Source: Gaiellales bacterium
GTDB taxonomy: Bacteria; Actinomycetota; Thermoleophilia; Gaiellales; JAICJC01
Assembly: GCA_036273515.1 (NCBI GenBank)
Contig: DASUHM010000054.1
Location: 16,277 to 80,276 of the forward strand
Direction of reading: 5' to 3'
Length of the DNA stretch: 64,000 nt
Shown here piece by piece: positions 53,230 through 63,670 of the stretch. The position numbers and the translations under genes are program-made. Position 1 is the stretch's first letter; every line of letters starts with the position of its first letter. The notes under the pieces were generated by a model, which saw only the letters and a program-made list of their open reading frames with translations, made no database searches and had not been told where the DNA came from.

Positions 53230-53310
53230 CCCCGTGCCGGCACGGGGCCCACACGATCCCGCCCATCCCTTGGCGTTCGTGACCGCCGGGCTGACCGGTG
53301 CCAGGCACCG
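53230..53310. repeat. Two palindromes in the DUF255 / GDH gap
   Basis: CCCCGTGCCGGCACGGGG (53230-53247) is a perfect 18-base palindrome. CGGTGCCAGGCACCG (53296-53310) is a perfect 15-base odd palindrome, related in form to that at 46468, and a half copy GCCAGACACC follows at 53321. The 241-base gap also has CCTCCTAAGGAGG at 53392 and the GDH terminator; no gene is evident. Confidence 0.6.
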
Positions 53311-53410
53311 CATTCGCGGAGCCAGACACCACCAGCTGCGAGCGGAGGCGAGACCGCGCTCTCGCCGGAGCGCCACCAGCGCCCCGCGGCGCCTCCTAAG
53401 GAGGGGGCTC

Positions 53411-53435
53411 GCGGGGGAACCATGGGTTCCCCCGC
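53411..53435 (-). terminator. Hairpin after the glutamate dehydrogenase gene
   Basis: GCGGGGGAACC, loop ATG, GGTTCCCCCGC: a perfect 11-bp stem one base beyond the GDH stop codon. No T-run follows, but position and stability fit an intrinsic-type terminator or 3' stabiliser. Confidence 0.65.
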
Positions 53436-53436
53436 G

Positions 53437-56400
53437 CTAAGCGATCACCTGGCGGATCTGGTGGACGGCCACCATGATCACCGAGGCGTCGTCGCCCGGC
53501 GCCGCGGCGAGCGTCGTCATCAGCGACGCCAGCCGGCCGTACGGGTCGGTGCGGGCCGCCAGATAGCGGTCGACGGCATCGTCGATCGACGCGTCGCCGG
53601 TCTCGGCCAGCACCGCCGAGGCGATCTGGCGCCGCAGGAGCCGCAGGTCGTCGGCCAGCGACGCCCAGGCCAGCCGCTGCCAGCGCGTGTCGGCGGGGAG
53701 CTCGGACGCGCGCCGCTCGATCACGTCCAGATAGAGCCGCTCGCCGATCACGAAGAAGGCGTGGGCGACGTCGGCGATCGGGCGCGAGTACGTCTGGGCG
53801 ACGGTGATGATGTCGGGCGCGTAGACGAGGTCGGGCGCGATGGCCGCGAAGCGGGCCGCCTCGCGCGGCACGCCCTGCTCCAGCAGCCGCTCGAGCCGCT
53901 CATCGCGGGCCAGCCGCCAGGCGGTCGTGGCGACGTCACCCATCGACGCGACCAGCTCGGCGAACGGCCCCCGGGAGCGCTCGACCTCGGCCTGCAGGTC
54001 GATCTGGGGCACGTGGGTCAGATACCAGCGGGCGAGCTGCGCGACCACGGTGTCGACGCCGTCCATCAGGTCGGCCTGGACGTCGTTTGCGACCACCCGG
54101 TCGAGCTTCTCGACCGCGTCCCACGGCTCGCGGGCGTTCGACACGTCGCGGGCGACGATGAATCCGGCCGCCACCTCCTCCGGCCCGGCGCCGGTCTCGG
54201 CCACCATCCGCGACACGAACGTGATCCCCATCGAGTTGATCACGTCATTCGTGACGATCGTGGCCACGATCTCGCGCCGCAGCGGGTGCGCCGCCATCAG
54301 ATGGCCGAAGCGCTCGACCACGGCCGGCGGGAAGTACTCGGCCAGCGAGGCGTCCAGGTACGGGTCGTCCGGCAGCTGGGAAGCCAGCACCTGCTCCCGC
54401 AGCAGCCGCTTCGCGTACGCCAGGAGGACGCACAGCTCCGGCCGCACGAGGCCGTTCCCGGCCGCCCGCCGCTCGGCCATCTGCTCCGGCGTCGGCAGGA
54501 ACTCGAGCGTCCGCTCGAGCAGTCCGCGCGCCTCCAGCTCGACCATCAGGTCCTCGTAGGCCTCCATCCGCTGGGCCGCAACGGCGGTCTCCTGGCTCAG
54601 GATCTGCACCTGGAGGTAGTTGTCGTAGAGCACGTGGGCGACGACGTCGTTCGCGACCGACTGGAGCACCTCGTTGCGCTCCTCGAGGGTCAGCTCGCCC
54701 GCCTCGATGGCCAGACCGAGCAGGATCTTCAGGTTGACCTCGTGGTCGGAGCAGTCGACGCCGGCCGAGTTGTCGATCGCGTCGATGTTGATCCGGCCGC
54801 CGTGGCCGGCGTACTCGATCCGGCCCCGCTGGGTGAGGCCCAGGTTGCCGCCCTCGCCGACCACCTTGGCCCGCAGCTCGCGGCCGTCGGCGCGGACGGC
54901 GTCGTTGGTGCGGTCGCCGACGTCCGCGTGGGATTCCGACGAGGCCTTCACGTAGGTGCCGATGCCGCCGTTCCAGAGCAGGTCGACCGGCGCGCACAGG
55001 ATGGCGTGGATCACCTCGGTCGGGGTCAGCCGCTCGGCCTCGATCCCGAGCGCCTCGCGCGCCTGGGACGAGAGCGGGATCGACTTCGCGATGCGCGGCC
55101 AGATGCCGCCGCCGGCCGAGATCAGCTCGCGGTCGTAGTCGTCCCACGACGAGCTCGGCAGCGCGAACATGCGCGCCCGCTCGTCGAACGATGCCTCCGG
55201 GTCGGGATCGGGGTCGATGAAGATGTGGCGGTGGTCGAACGCGGCCAGCAGGCGCATCTGGCGCGAGAGCAGCATCCCGTTGCCGAAGACGTCGCCGGAC
55301 ATGTCGCCGACGCCGGCGGCGGTGAACGGCTCGGTCATGACGTCGCGGCCCATCTCGCGGAAGTGGCGGGTGACGCTCTCCCACCCGCCGCGGGCGGTGA
55401 TGCCGAGCGCTTTATGGTCATACCCATCCGACCCCCCGGACGCGTAGGCGTCGCCCAGCCAGAACCCGTACTCGGCGCTCACGCCGTTGGCCGTGTCGGA
55501 GAGATGGGCGGTGCCCTTGTCGGCGGCCACGACCAGGTACGGGTCGGGGCCGTCGAGGACGCGCACGTTCGGCGGATGGACGACCTCGCCGCTGACCATG
55601 TTGTCTGTCAGGTCGAGCATCCCGCGCATCAGGGTGATGTACTGGCGACGCTCCTCGTCGCGCAGCTCGGCCCGGTCGGCCGGCGGGTTCTTCAGCACGA
55701 AGCCGCCCTTCGCACCGACGGGGACGATGACCGCGTTCTTCACCATCTGCGCCTTCATCAGGCCCAGGATCTCGGTGCGGTAGTCCTCCAAACGGTCTGA
55801 CCATCTGATGCCGCCACGCGCGACGCTGCCGCCGCGCAGGTGGACGCCGGCCATGTCGGGCGAGTAGACGAAGATCTCCCAGAGCGGCACGGGCCGGGGC
55901 ATGCTGGGGACGTCCGCGCAACGCAGCTTGAACGAGAGGTGGCCGCCGTCGCGGACGTAGGCGTTCGTGCGCACCGTGGCCTGGATCATGCCCAGGTAGC
56001 CGCGCAGGATGCGGTCGTCGTCGAGCGAGGCGACGGCGTCGAGGTCGGCCGAGATCTCGGCCACGAGCGCCGCCTCCGGGTCCTCGCCCTCGGCGCCGTC
56101 CTCGGCTCGCTCCCGGTTCGGGTCGAAGCGGATCTCGAACAGCTCGACGAGCTTGCGGGCAATGCCGGAGTTCCGCACGAAGCAGTCATTCTGGTAGCGC
56201 GACGTGAACGTGGCGCCGAGCACCTGGCGGTACTCGCGGTAGGCGCGCAGGATGGTGATCTGCTGCCACGAGAGGCCGCCCGCCACGACCAGCCGGTTCA
56301 GCCAGTCGGAGCCGGCCCGCCCGTCCCACACCGCGCCCACCGTGGCGCTGACGATGTCGGCGTAGACGGCCAGGTCGAGCAGCCGGCCGTCGGGGCCGAG

Positions 56401-58263
56401 CACGCCGAAGTCGTGCAGGTAGCGGGTCTCGGCCGTGTCCCCCTGGAGCCGCGTCGGCACCTCCTCGACCACGGTCAGGCCGAGCTGCTCGAGGAGCGGC
56501 AGGAGCTCGCTCAGCGGGGCCTTGCCGCCGGTCTTGTAGAGCTTCACGCGCGTCAGCAGCGGCTCGGAGGGCCCGCTCTCGTTCTGGAGCGCGAGCACGT
56601 AGGGGCAGTCGTCGCCGATGCGCTCGAACTGCTGGACGTCGAACCTGGCCGCGCGGATCGACGAGGCGCTCTTGTAGTACTCGGGAAAGAGCGCGGCGTA
56701 GCGGCGGGCCAGCTCGTGGCCGCGCATCTCGCCGACCTCCTCTGCCAGCGCGTCCGAGAGGGCGTCGTCCCACGAGCGCGCCGCCGCGGCCACCTCGCGC
56801 TGGATGTCGACCGGCGAGACGTCGGGGATGCCGCCCTCGCCGACGTGGATCGTGAAGTGGAAGCGAGCCGGGTCGGTCGCGAACGAGAGCGCATAGTCGG
56901 CGACGACGCCCTGGTAGCGGAACTCGAACAGATGCTCGAGCCGCACGCGCAGGTCGGTCGACACCCGGTCGCGCGGCAGCGCCACCACCGCCCACACGGT
57001 GCGCCGCATCGGGTCGACGCGCAGGAAGACGCGCACGTTTCGCTCCTCCTGCATCGCGGCGAGCGACATGATCGTCGTGCGCAGCTCCTGGGCCGGGGCG
57101 GCGAAGAGCTCGTCCTTGGGAAAGCTGTCGAAGAGCTCGACCACGGCCTTGTAGTCGTGCGAGCCGGTGATCAGGTCCTCCCAGCGCATGATCGCCTCGA
57201 GCTTGCGCCGGATCAGGGGGATCTGGCGGGCGGACTCGGCATAGGCCTTGCTGGTGAAGAGGCCGATCATGCGCAGCTCGCCGACGACGGCGCCGGACTC
57301 GTCGAAGCGCTTGACGCCGATGTAGTCCATCCGGGCGCGGCGGTGGATCGCGGTCTCCCGGTTCGTCTTCGCGACTGTCAGGAGCGGCCCGCTGAAGAGC
57401 CGGTCGCGCACCGACTGCTCGAGCTCGGAGACGGGCACCGGCTCGGCGAACCGCGACCGGGAGTCGTCGGACATGACCCCGAGCCCCGAGCCCGGCACGA
57501 CGGCGATGGTGGCGTCGTCGCCGGCCCCGGAGATCGCGTACTCGCGGTAGCCGAGGTAGATGAAGCTGTCGTCGGTGAGCCACTGCAGGAACTCGGTCGA
57601 TTCCTGGATCACCGCCGGCGACCAGCGCGATCCGCCCATCTGGGCGGCCTCGATCATCGTCTCGACCCGCTCGACCATCGGCAGGAAGTCGCGCACCGCC
57701 AGGCGCAGGTCGGAGAGCACCGTGAGGAGATCGGCGCGCAGCTTCTCGAGCGCGCCCTCGTCGAGCCGGCGGTCGGCCTGGAAGTGCATGACCGACTCGC
57801 GCCGGTGGGCGCCGCGGGCCGGCGTGATCGCCTCGATGCGGCCGTCCTCGGAGCGTTCGACGCCGATGACCGGGTGCACGACCGCGCGCACCTGGACCCC
57901 GTGCACGTGCATCTCGGTCGTGACCGTGTCGACCAGGAAGGGCGCATCCTCGACGGCCACCTCGACGACGGAGCCGGCCGACTCCCAGCCGTCGCTGGCG
58001 AGGTCGGCGTTGTACGCGCGCACGGCCAGCTGGCCGGGCTCGCGCCCGCTCATGAACGAGTAGACATGGGCGACGTGGGCGGCCAGGCCGCTCGTCCCCA
58101 GCTCGGCCACGAGCACGGCCGGGACGCGCCGGACGTAGGCCCGCACGAACTCGGCCAGCAGGCCGACGCGGCTGGTGCCCAGCTCCTCGAGCAGCGTGTC
58201 GACGAGCGCAGCGTCGCTCGAGTCGGGCTCAGCCACGGCGGGCGCCTGAGGCTCGCTGCTCAC
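53437..58263 (-). CDS. gdhB: NAD-specific glutamate dehydrogenase, large (GDH-180) type
   Basis: A 1,608-residue enzyme of the L_180 class, found in actinobacteria and proteobacteria, oxidising glutamate to 2-oxoglutarate and ammonia with NAD. The N-terminal half (about 1-750) is the regulatory part with ACT-like folds ([20 protein letters not shown]) and NAD-GDH specific segments. The catalytic core includes [40 protein letters not shown] (catalytic Lys) and later [20 protein letters not shown] start with weak upstream signal. Sixteen bases separate it from the response regulator stop upstream. Confidence 0.94.
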   Translation of the reverse strand: MSSEPQAPAVAEPDSSDAALVDTLLEELGTSRVGLLAEFVRAYVRRVPAVLVAELGTSGLAAHVAHVYSFMSGREPGQLAVRAYNADLASDGWESAGSVVEVAVEDAPFLVDTVTTEMHVHGVQVRAVVHPVIGVERSEDGRIEAITPARGAHRRESVMHFQADRRLDEGALEKLRADLLTVLSDLRLAVRDFLPMVERVETMIEAAQMGGSRWSPAVIQESTEFLQWLTDDSFIYLGYREYAISGAGDDATIAVVPGSGLGVMSDDSRSRFAEPVPVSELEQSVRDRLFSGPLLTVAKTNRETAIHRRARMDYIGVKRFDESGAVVGELRMIGLFTSKAYAESARQIPLIRRKLEAIMRWEDLITGSHDYKAVVELFDSFPKDELFAAPAQELRTTIMSLAAMQEERNVRVFLRVDPMRRTVWAVVALPRDRVSTDLRVRLEHLFEFRYQGVVADYALSFATDPARFHFTIHVGEGGIPDVSPVDIQREVAAAARSWDDALSDALAEEVGEMRGHELARRYAALFPEYYKSASSIRAARFDVQQFERIGDDCPYVLALQNESGPSEPLLTRVKLYKTGGKAPLSELLPLLEQLGLTVVEEVPTRLQGDTAETRYLHDFGVLGPDGRLLDLAVYADIVSATVGAVWDGRAGSDWLNRLVVAGGLSWQQITILRAYREYRQVLGATFTSRYQNDCFVRNSGIARKLVELFEIRFDPNRERAEDGAEGEDPEAALVAEISADLDAVASLDDDRILRGYLGMIQATVRTNAYVRDGGHLSFKLRCADVPSMPRPVPLWEIFVYSPDMAGVHLRGGSVARGGIRWSDRLEDYRTEILGLMKAQMVKNAVIVPVGAKGGFVLKNPPADRAELRDEERRQYITLMRGMLDLTDNMVSGEVVHPPNVRVLDGPDPYLVVAADKGTAHLSDTANGVSAEYGFWLGDAYASGGSDGYDHKALGITARGGWESVTRHFREMGRDVMTEPFTAAGVGDMSGDVFGNGMLLSRQMRLLAAFDHRHIFIDPDPDPEASFDERARMFALPSSSWDDYDRELISAGGGIWPRIAKSIPLSSQAREALGIEAERLTPTEVIHAILCAPVDLLWNGGIGTYVKASSESHADVGDRTNDAVRADGRELRAKVVGEGGNLGLTQRGRIEYAGHGGRINIDAIDNSAGVDCSDHEVNLKILLGLAIEAGELTLEERNEVLQSVANDVVAHVLYDNYLQVQILSQETAVAAQRMEAYEDLMVELEARGLLERTLEFLPTPEQMAERRAAGNGLVRPELCVLLAYAKRLLREQVLASQLPDDPYLDASLAEYFPPAVVERFGHLMAAHPLRREIVATIVTNDVINSMGITFVSRMVAETGAGPEEVAAGFIVARDVSNAREPWDAVEKLDRVVANDVQADLMDGVDTVVAQLARWYLTHVPQIDLQAEVERSRGPFAELVASMGDVATTAWRLARDERLERLLEQGVPREAARFAAIAPDLVYAPDIITVAQTYSRPIADVAHAFFVIGERLYLDVIERRASELPADTRWQRLAWASLADDLRLLRRQIASAVLAETGDASIDDAVDRYLAARTDPYGRLASLMTTLAAAPGDDASVIMVAVHQIRQVIA

Positions 58264-58279
58264 AGGGGGTGATCGTATC

Positions 58280-59041
58280 TCAGCCGGTGCGCAGAGGCTG
58301 CGGATCCGCTTCCACCCCTGCTCCCTTCGGCTCGGCCGCGAAGCGGTAGCCGACGCCAGGGTGGGTGTGGATGTAGCTGTACCCGCGGGAGCGGCAGTCG
58401 ACCTTGGCCCGCAGCTTGCGGATGCAGACGTCGACCGAGCGGTCGCGCTTCGTATGCGGCATGCCCCAGACGCGCCGGCGCAGCTGGTCGCGGCTGAGCG
58501 CGCGACCGCTCTCGACGGCCATCGCGTGCAGGAGCCGGAACTCGAGCACCGTGAGGCCGGCGTCCTCGCCGTCGACGAAGGCCCGCCGCAGCTCCGAGTC
58601 GATCACGAGGCCGGGCGTCTCGATGGCGCCGTTCGAGCCCCGGAAGCCCCCGGCCGTGCTCCGCAGCGCCGACTCCACCCGGGCCACCAGCTCGGGCATG
58701 CCGAACGGCTTGCACAGGTAGTCGTCGGCGCCCAGCCGCAGGGCGTGGACGCGGTCACGTTCGGACACGCGGGCGCTCACGACGACGACCGCCGCCTCGA
58801 TCCCATCGGCGCGCACGGACTCGATCACCTGCCATCCGTCGGCGCCGGGCAGCATGAGGTCGAGCACGATCGCGTCGGGGCTGGCGTAGCGGATCCGGCG
58901 CAGCGCCTTCAGCCCGTCGTCGACCGCGTCCACCTCGTAGCCGGCCGCACGCAGGTAGGCGGCGATGGCGGTGGCGATGACGGAGTCGTCCTCGACGACC
59001 AGGATGCGGCGGCGGCGAGCCGTGGCCGGGCCGTTCCTCAT
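58280..59041 (-). CDS. OmpR-family response regulator
   Basis: A 253-residue regulator. The receiver domain has the acidic pair in LVVEDDS, phospho-acceptor Asp61 (IVLDLMLP), the switch Ser in VVVSARVS and Lys in DDYLCKPFG. The winged-helix effector domain shows LTVLEFRLLHAMAVESGRAL, VDVCIRKLRAKVD and GVGYRF. A partner kinase is not adjacent. The ATG overlaps the stop of the small upstream gene (ATGA). Confidence 0.92.
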   Translation of the reverse strand: MRNGPATARRRRILVVEDDSVIATAIAAYLRAAGYEVDAVDDGLKALRRIRYASPDAIVLDLMLPGADGWQVIESVRADGIEAAVVVVSARVSERDRVHALRLGADDYLCKPFGMPELVARVESALRSTAGGFRGSNGAIETPGLVIDSELRRAFVDGEDAGLTVLEFRLLHAMAVESGRALSRDQLRRRVWGMPHTKRDRSVDVCIRKLRAKVDCRSRGYSYIHTHPGVGYRFAAEPKGAGVEADPQPLRTG

Positions 59042-59307
59042 CCGACGGGCGTCCGCGGCCGGTCGTCCACGGGCCGCAGCAGCAGCCGGGCGGCCTCGGC
59101 GACCGCGAGCACGTGCAGCGCGACCCGGCGCAGGCGGGCGTCGAGCGTGAGCGTGCCGCCCGAGTCGCGCAGGAGCGGACGCTCGGCGGAGTCGATCGTG
59201 CGCGGCCCGGCGGTGCCCGGGCGGCGGGCGGCGACGCGCCGGCCACGGGCCACGACGGCCGATTCGAGCTGCTCGATCCGGCGGTCGTAGGCCGAGCGAG
59301 TACCCAT
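59038..59307 (-). CDS. Small protein upstream of and coupled to the response regulator
   Basis: An 89-residue, basic protein (MGTRSAYDRRIEQLESAVVA, GTLTLDARLRRVALHVLAVA, EAARLLLRPVDDRPRTPVG). It has no membrane helix or recognised motif and may be a helical accessory. The four-base overlap with the response regulator argues that it is translated. Family unknown. Confidence 0.6.
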   Translation of the reverse strand: MGTRSAYDRRIEQLESAVVARGRRVAARRPGTAGPRTIDSAERPLLRDSGGTLTLDARLRRVALHVLAVAEAARLLLRPVDDRPRTPVG

Positions 59308-59418
59308 GCAAGCATTGTGGCCGCCTGGAACGGAGCAGGGGTTTCCGCATGGTGACGATCGCGTGAAGCTTTGGAGAAAACCGCCCTTCGGAGGGGCGGG
59401 CCGGTGTCATGGCACCAC

Positions 59419-59461
59419 TTGACTTTGATCTGCAAAGTATGTTAGCTTTGTCGAGCAAAGC
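59419..59461 (+). promoter_or_regulatory. Promoter with two CTTTG-N5-CAAAG operators
   Basis: TTGACT at 59419 can serve as the -35 box, with TTAGCT at 59442 as a weak -10. Two dyads overlap it: ACTTTG-ATCTG-CAAAGT (59422-59438) and GCTTTG-TCGAG-CAAAGC (59445-59461), 23 bases apart (about two helical turns). The winged-helix protein encoded by the second gene is the obvious candidate repressor. Confidence 0.7.
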
Positions 59462-59476
59462 AAACCGAGGAGCACC

Positions 59477-60148
59477 ATGCAGGGAACACACGACATTCAT
59501 CAGAGCACGAGAAGCGACGACGCCGACGGGCTCGATCCGCGCGAGGCCGCGCGGCTGCTCGCTCAGACCGAGCGAGAGGCGCGGCGGCAGTTCAATCTGA
59601 GCCCGCAGTGGGTTACAGCGGTCACGGGCGCCGTGGTCCTCGTCGCCTACGGCTCGCTGTGGCTCTCGACCCGCGGGCAGCACCCCTACAAGGGGCCGAG
59701 CCTCGGCGTGGTCGCGCTGGTGTACGTGGCGGTCGCCGTCGCATTCGCCGTGTCGGTGAAGGCCTACCGACGCGCGACCGCGGGCGTCCGCGGACCTGCG
59801 GTGAGGCAGCAGCAGGCCGAGGGGGTCGCGATCCTGGTGTCGTTCGTACTCGGCAGCCCCGTGCTGCAGGGCGCCCTCAGGCACTATGGGGCAGGCGATG
59901 CGCTCGTCTACGGGGTGATCCCGGCCGCGGCGCCGCTGATCATCGTCGGCACGACGGCCCTCGGGATCGCCGCGAGCAAGGCCGACCAGCCGCAGTTCGG
60001 GGCCGCCCTGGCGGTGGTGATCGCCGGTGTTGTGGCCGCGTTCGCAGGGCCGAGCGGAGCGTGGCTTGCCGCCGGGATCGGCCTGTCTCTCGCGTTGGTC
60101 GGCTACGCCGCAGCGGACGCCGTGCGCCACCGCCGTGCGCAGGCGTGA
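59477..60148 (+). CDS. Multi-pass membrane protein of the two-gene wHTH cassette
   Basis: A 223-residue protein. Residues 1-45 are polar and acidic-basic (ARLLAQTEREARRQFNLSPQ); about six hydrophobic segments follow, e.g. VTAVTGAVVLVAYGSLWL, LGVVALVYVAVAVAFAVSV, LVYGVIPAAAPLIIVGTTAL and AALAVVIAGVVAAFA. The ribosome site GAGGAG lies five bases before the ATG. Its last codon overlaps the start of the winged-helix gene. Function unknown; the pairing with a small regulator is a common actinobacterial arrangement. Confidence 0.8.
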   Translation: MQGTHDIHQSTRSDDADGLDPREAARLLAQTEREARRQFNLSPQWVTAVTGAVVLVAYGSLWLSTRGQHPYKGPSLGVVALVYVAVAVAFAVSVKAYRRATAGVRGPAVRQQQAEGVAILVSFVLGSPVLQGALRHYGAGDALVYGVIPAAAPLIIVGTTALGIAASKADQPQFGAALAVVIAGVVAAFAGPSGAWLAAGIGLSLALVGYAAADAVRHRRAQA

Positions 60149-60444
60149 CGGCCGACTCGCTCGACCCGGTGATCCACGCCCCGGCGCGACTGCGGATCGT
60201 CGCGACGCTGGCCGCGCTCCCTGCCGGATCGAGCCTGTCGTTCACCCGCCTGCAGGGCATGCTCGAGCTGACCCCTGGCAATCTGATCACCCATCTGCGC
60301 AAGCTCGAGGAGGCCGGCTATCTCAGAAGCGAGACGACCGGCAACGGCAGAGCATCTCGCACCTCGATCGCGCTCACCGGCGAGGGCCGCACGGCGCTTC
60401 ATACCTACACCACTGCGCTGCGTGACCTTCTCGGGGGGCTGTAG
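60145..60444 (+). CDS. Winged-helix transcriptional regulator (HTH_34/MarR-like)
   Basis: A 99-residue regulator: LDPVIHAPARLRIVATLAAL, SFTRLQGMLELTPGNLITHL, RKLEEAGYLRSETTGNG and SRTSIALTGEGRTALHTYT. This is the compact family that often represses an adjacent membrane protein gene. GTG start with a GTGA overlap. The CTTTG-N5-CAAAG pair in front of the operon is the likely binding site. Confidence 0.9.
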   Translation: MTADSLDPVIHAPARLRIVATLAALPAGSSLSFTRLQGMLELTPGNLITHLRKLEEAGYLRSETTGNGRASRTSIALTGEGRTALHTYTTALRDLLGGL

Positions 60445-60555
60445 CCCCGAGCGTTGCACTCCGGTCACGAGCTGACCGCGTCGATCGGGCACGACGCCGC
60501 CATCACGACCTGAGGGCTCGCGTTCGCCAGAATCTGGATAGGCCTCGCGAATAGC

Positions 60556-61440
60556 TCAGGCCGCCGAGCGCTCGGCCAGGAGCAGGTCGGCCAGGCCCTC
60601 GCGCAGTCCGCCGCGGGCGACGATCAGCGGTACGCCGAGGACGGCCTGGGTCTCGCGCAGGATGAGTGCGCCGGCCAGCAGCACGTGGGCGCGCTCGATG
60701 TGGATGCCGTAGGTGCGGGCCAGCCGGTCGGCGGGCTGGCGGGCGATGATGCGCACGGCCCGGTCGAGCCGGCGGTCGTCGAGCGTGCGGCCGACCAGCT
60801 TGCGCAGGCCGCGGGCGCTGCCGCCCGTGGCGAGCGCCGTCGCGACGCGCACGCCGTCCAGGTCGCCGAGGTGGTCGCGCACCTCGTCGGCGGCCCGCTC
60901 GACGGAGCGCCGCGAGGGCGGGTCGCCCTTCAGGAAGCGGCTCGTCAGGCGCAGCGAGCCGATGTCGATCGAGAACAGGTCGTCCGGCGCCCGGTCGGGA
61001 CTGCCGACCACGAGCTCGGTCGACCCGCCGCCGACGTCGCAGACGCCGACCGGCAGCGCCAGCCCGGTGACCCCGGCCGTGGCACCCTCGAAGGCGTACC
61101 GGCCCTCCTCCTCGGCCGAGAGGACGCGCGCCGAGACGCCGGTCACGTGGCTCAGGCCGGCGACCAGCTCGGCGGCGTTCGCGCTCTGGCGGCCTGGGGC
61201 GGTCACGATCAGGTCGATGTGGACCGCGCCATGCGCGCGGGCGAGCGTCGCGTAGCGGCGGGCGCAGGCCATCGTCGGCTCGAGCTTCTCCGCGGAGATG
61301 GTGCCCGTGCACTCGATCTCGTGGCCGAGGCCGAGCACGGTGCGCTCGTTCCGCACCGCGACGAGCGCTGCCGTACTGCCCCTGCGCGCCACGAGCAGCC
61401 GGCCCGTGTTCGAGCCGATGTCGATGACCGCGACAGTCAT
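60556..61440 (-). CDS. ppx: Ppx/GppA phosphatase (exopolyphosphatase family)
   Basis: A 294-residue ASKHA-fold protein: AVIDIGSNTGRLLVARR (phosphate 1), DVGGGSTELVVGS (phosphate 2), LATGGSARGLRKLVG and ARGGLREGLADLLL. It is shorter than E. coli Ppx, lacking the extra C-terminal domains, like actinobacterial Ppx1. It hydrolyses polyphosphate or pppGpp. It lies 77 bases downstream of ppk1, consistent with joint control. Confidence 0.92.
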   Translation of the reverse strand: MTVAVIDIGSNTGRLLVARRGSTAALVAVRNERTVLGLGHEIECTGTISAEKLEPTMACARRYATLARAHGAVHIDLIVTAPGRQSANAAELVAGLSHVTGVSARVLSAEEEGRYAFEGATAGVTGLALPVGVCDVGGGSTELVVGSPDRAPDDLFSIDIGSLRLTSRFLKGDPPSRRSVERAADEVRDHLGDLDGVRVATALATGGSARGLRKLVGRTLDDRRLDRAVRIIARQPADRLARTYGIHIERAHVLLAGALILRETQAVLGVPLIVARGGLREGLADLLLAERSAA

Positions 61441-61517
61441 ACGCGGAGTCTTACCGCTCGGTCGGATGTCCCGCCCGCCGTCATGGTTCACCGTTTCGAC
61501 CTCGGCCGCAGCGCGGC

Positions 61518-63665
61518 TCACGGACGCGCGGCCTGGGCGGTCGAGCTGCGCCGGGCGCGCCGGATCAGCGCCAGCTGGGTGCCGCCCGTGCCGTCGCTCG
61601 GAAGCCGCTCCCAGCTCCCGTCCGGCAGCAGCTGCCACGAGTAGTCCGCGATCCCGAACAGGCTGTCGAACATCTCCGCGAGCTGCTTGCGCGGCGTCTC
61701 GTCCTCGACCGGCACGAGCACCTCGAAGCGGCCGTCCAGGTTGCGCGGCATGAGGTCGGCGCTGCCGATCAGGTAGGTGGCGACGTCGCCGGCCTCGATG
61801 ATGAACGCGCGGCTGTGCTCGAGCCAGCGGCCGAGCACGCTGCGGACGCGGATGTTCTCGGAGAGGCCCTCGACGCCGGGGCGCAGGGCGCACACGGTGC
61901 GGGCGACGATGTCCACCTGGGCGCCCGCGCGCGACGCGTCGTAGAGCGCGTCGATCATCTCGACGTCGGTGAAGTGGTTCACCTTGATCCGGATCCGCGC
62001 CCGCTCGCCCCGCCGGGCGGCGTCGGCCACCGACGCGAACAGCTCCAGCAGCCGCGGCCGCAGCGTGTACGGCGAGACGAGCAGCTTGCGGAACGTCTGC
62101 GGCCGGCCGAAGCCGGTCAGCAGGTTGAACAGGTCGGACACGTCGGCGGTGATGTCGTCGTCCGACGTGAAGAGGCCGAAGTCCTCGTACACACGCGCGG
62201 TGACGGCGTGGTAGTTGCCCGTGCCGATGTGCGCGTAGCGGCGCAGGCCGCGGCCCTCGCGGCGGACGATCAGCGTCGTCTTGGCGTGCACCTTGAGGTG
62301 CGGGAAGCCGTAGGCGACATGGGTGCCCGCCTCCTCCAGGGCCCGCGACCAGTGGATGTTGCGGCTCTCGTCGAAGCGGGCCTTGAGCTCGACGACGCAC
62401 ACGCTCTGCTTGCCCTCCTCGGCGGCCCGGATCAGCGCCGGTATCAGCGGCGAGCGCTCGCTGGTGCGATAGACCGTCGTCTTCAGCGCCACGGAGTCCG
62501 GGTCGCGGGCGCCGGCCTTGATGAACTCCTCGACCGTCGTCGCGAACGAGTCGTACGGCAGGTGGATGAGCACGTCGTTGGCCGCGATCGCCTGGAACAT
62601 CTCGCGCCGGTCGCCGCTCGCGAACGCCGGCGGGGCGACGCCCACCCATGGCTCGAACTTGAGCTCGGGCCGGTCGATGTCGGCCAGCTGGGAGACGTCG
62701 GCGAGGTCGAGCATGCCGTGGATGCGGAAGACCTGGCGGTCGCTCACGTCCAGCGAGTCGACCAGGCGCCGCTGCATGCGCTGGGACATCGCGTGGGCCA
62801 CCTCGAGCCGCACCACGTCGCCGAACCGGCGCCGGCGCAGCTCGACCTGCACCGCCTGGAGCAGGTCGTCGGCGTCGTCCGACACGTCGAAGTCGGCGTC
62901 GCGGGTGACCCGGAACGGGGCCGACTCGACCACCTCCATGCCGGGGAAGAGCCGCGGCAAGAAGTGGGCGATCACCTCCTCCAGCGGGAACATCACCTCG
63001 TCGCGGCCGACCGTGACGAACCGCGACAGGCCCTCCGGCACCTTCACCCGCGCCAGCCGCTCCTCGCCCGTGGCCGGGTCGCGCACGAAGACGCCCAGGC
63101 TGAGCGAGAGGCCGGAGATGTACGGGAACGGCTGGCCGGGGCCGATCGCAAGCGGCGTCAGCACCGGGTAGATCTCGCGCTCGTAGTGGGCGCTCAGGGC
63201 GCGCAGCTCGGCCCGGGTGGCCTGCTCGACCCGGCCGATCTTGATCTCCGCCTCGGCCAACTGCGGCAGGAGGGCGCTCTCGTACAGGTCGGACTGCATC
63301 CGCACCTGGTCGCGGACGCGGCTCGCGATCTCGTCGAGGGTCGTATGCGGGCTGCGGCCGTCGGGGGAGCGCACGTCGAGCCCGGAGGCCGCCTGGCGCT
63401 CCAGCCCGGCGACGCGCACCATGAAGAACTCGTCCAGGCCGGTGGAGATGAACGAGCACAGCCGGACGCGGTGGAGCAGCGGCACGGCCGCGTCCTGGCC
63501 GAGCTCGATGCAGCGCTCGTTCCAGTCGAGCCAGGAGAGCTCGCGGTTGAGGAACCGGTCCGGCGGCGCCTTGCGCCGGGTCGCGGCGGTGGCACGGCGG
63601 CGGCGAGGGGTTGCGAGGTCGGCCACGCCGGCTCCGGCCTCGCCCTTGTCCGCCGCGCTCGCCAC
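61518..63665 (-). CDS. ppk1: Polyphosphate kinase 1
   Basis: A 715-residue Ppk1. N domain: PDRFLNRELSWLDWNERCIE and LDEFFMVRVAGLERQ; the middle H domain; catalytic C1 domain with RYAHIGTGNYHAVTARVYED (autophosphorylated His) and C2 with the end region YLIGSADLMPRNLDGRFEVL (second His-associated motif LM.RN.D.R). It makes polyphosphate from ATP. GTG start five bases after the pstB stop, so coupled to phosphate uptake. Confidence 0.94.
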   Translation of the reverse strand: MASAADKGEAGAGVADLATPRRRRATAATRRKAPPDRFLNRELSWLDWNERCIELGQDAAVPLLHRVRLCSFISTGLDEFFMVRVAGLERQAASGLDVRSPDGRSPHTTLDEIASRVRDQVRMQSDLYESALLPQLAEAEIKIGRVEQATRAELRALSAHYEREIYPVLTPLAIGPGQPFPYISGLSLSLGVFVRDPATGEERLARVKVPEGLSRFVTVGRDEVMFPLEEVIAHFLPRLFPGMEVVESAPFRVTRDADFDVSDDADDLLQAVQVELRRRRFGDVVRLEVAHAMSQRMQRRLVDSLDVSDRQVFRIHGMLDLADVSQLADIDRPELKFEPWVGVAPPAFASGDRREMFQAIAANDVLIHLPYDSFATTVEEFIKAGARDPDSVALKTTVYRTSERSPLIPALIRAAEEGKQSVCVVELKARFDESRNIHWSRALEEAGTHVAYGFPHLKVHAKTTLIVRREGRGLRRYAHIGTGNYHAVTARVYEDFGLFTSDDDITADVSDLFNLLTGFGRPQTFRKLLVSPYTLRPRLLELFASVADAARRGERARIRIKVNHFTDVEMIDALYDASRAGAQVDIVARTVCALRPGVEGLSENIRVRSVLGRWLEHSRAFIIEAGDVATYLIGSADLMPRNLDGRFEVLVPVEDETPRKQLAEMFDSLFGIADYSWQLLPDGSWERLPSDGTGGTQLALIRRARRSSTAQAARP

Positions 63666-63670
63666 CGGCC

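Noticed and set aside
53437..58263. Plus-strand frames of up to 868 codons opposite the glutamate dehydrogenase
   Set aside because: Shadow frames: they mirror the codon bias of the minus-strand gene and show no domain.
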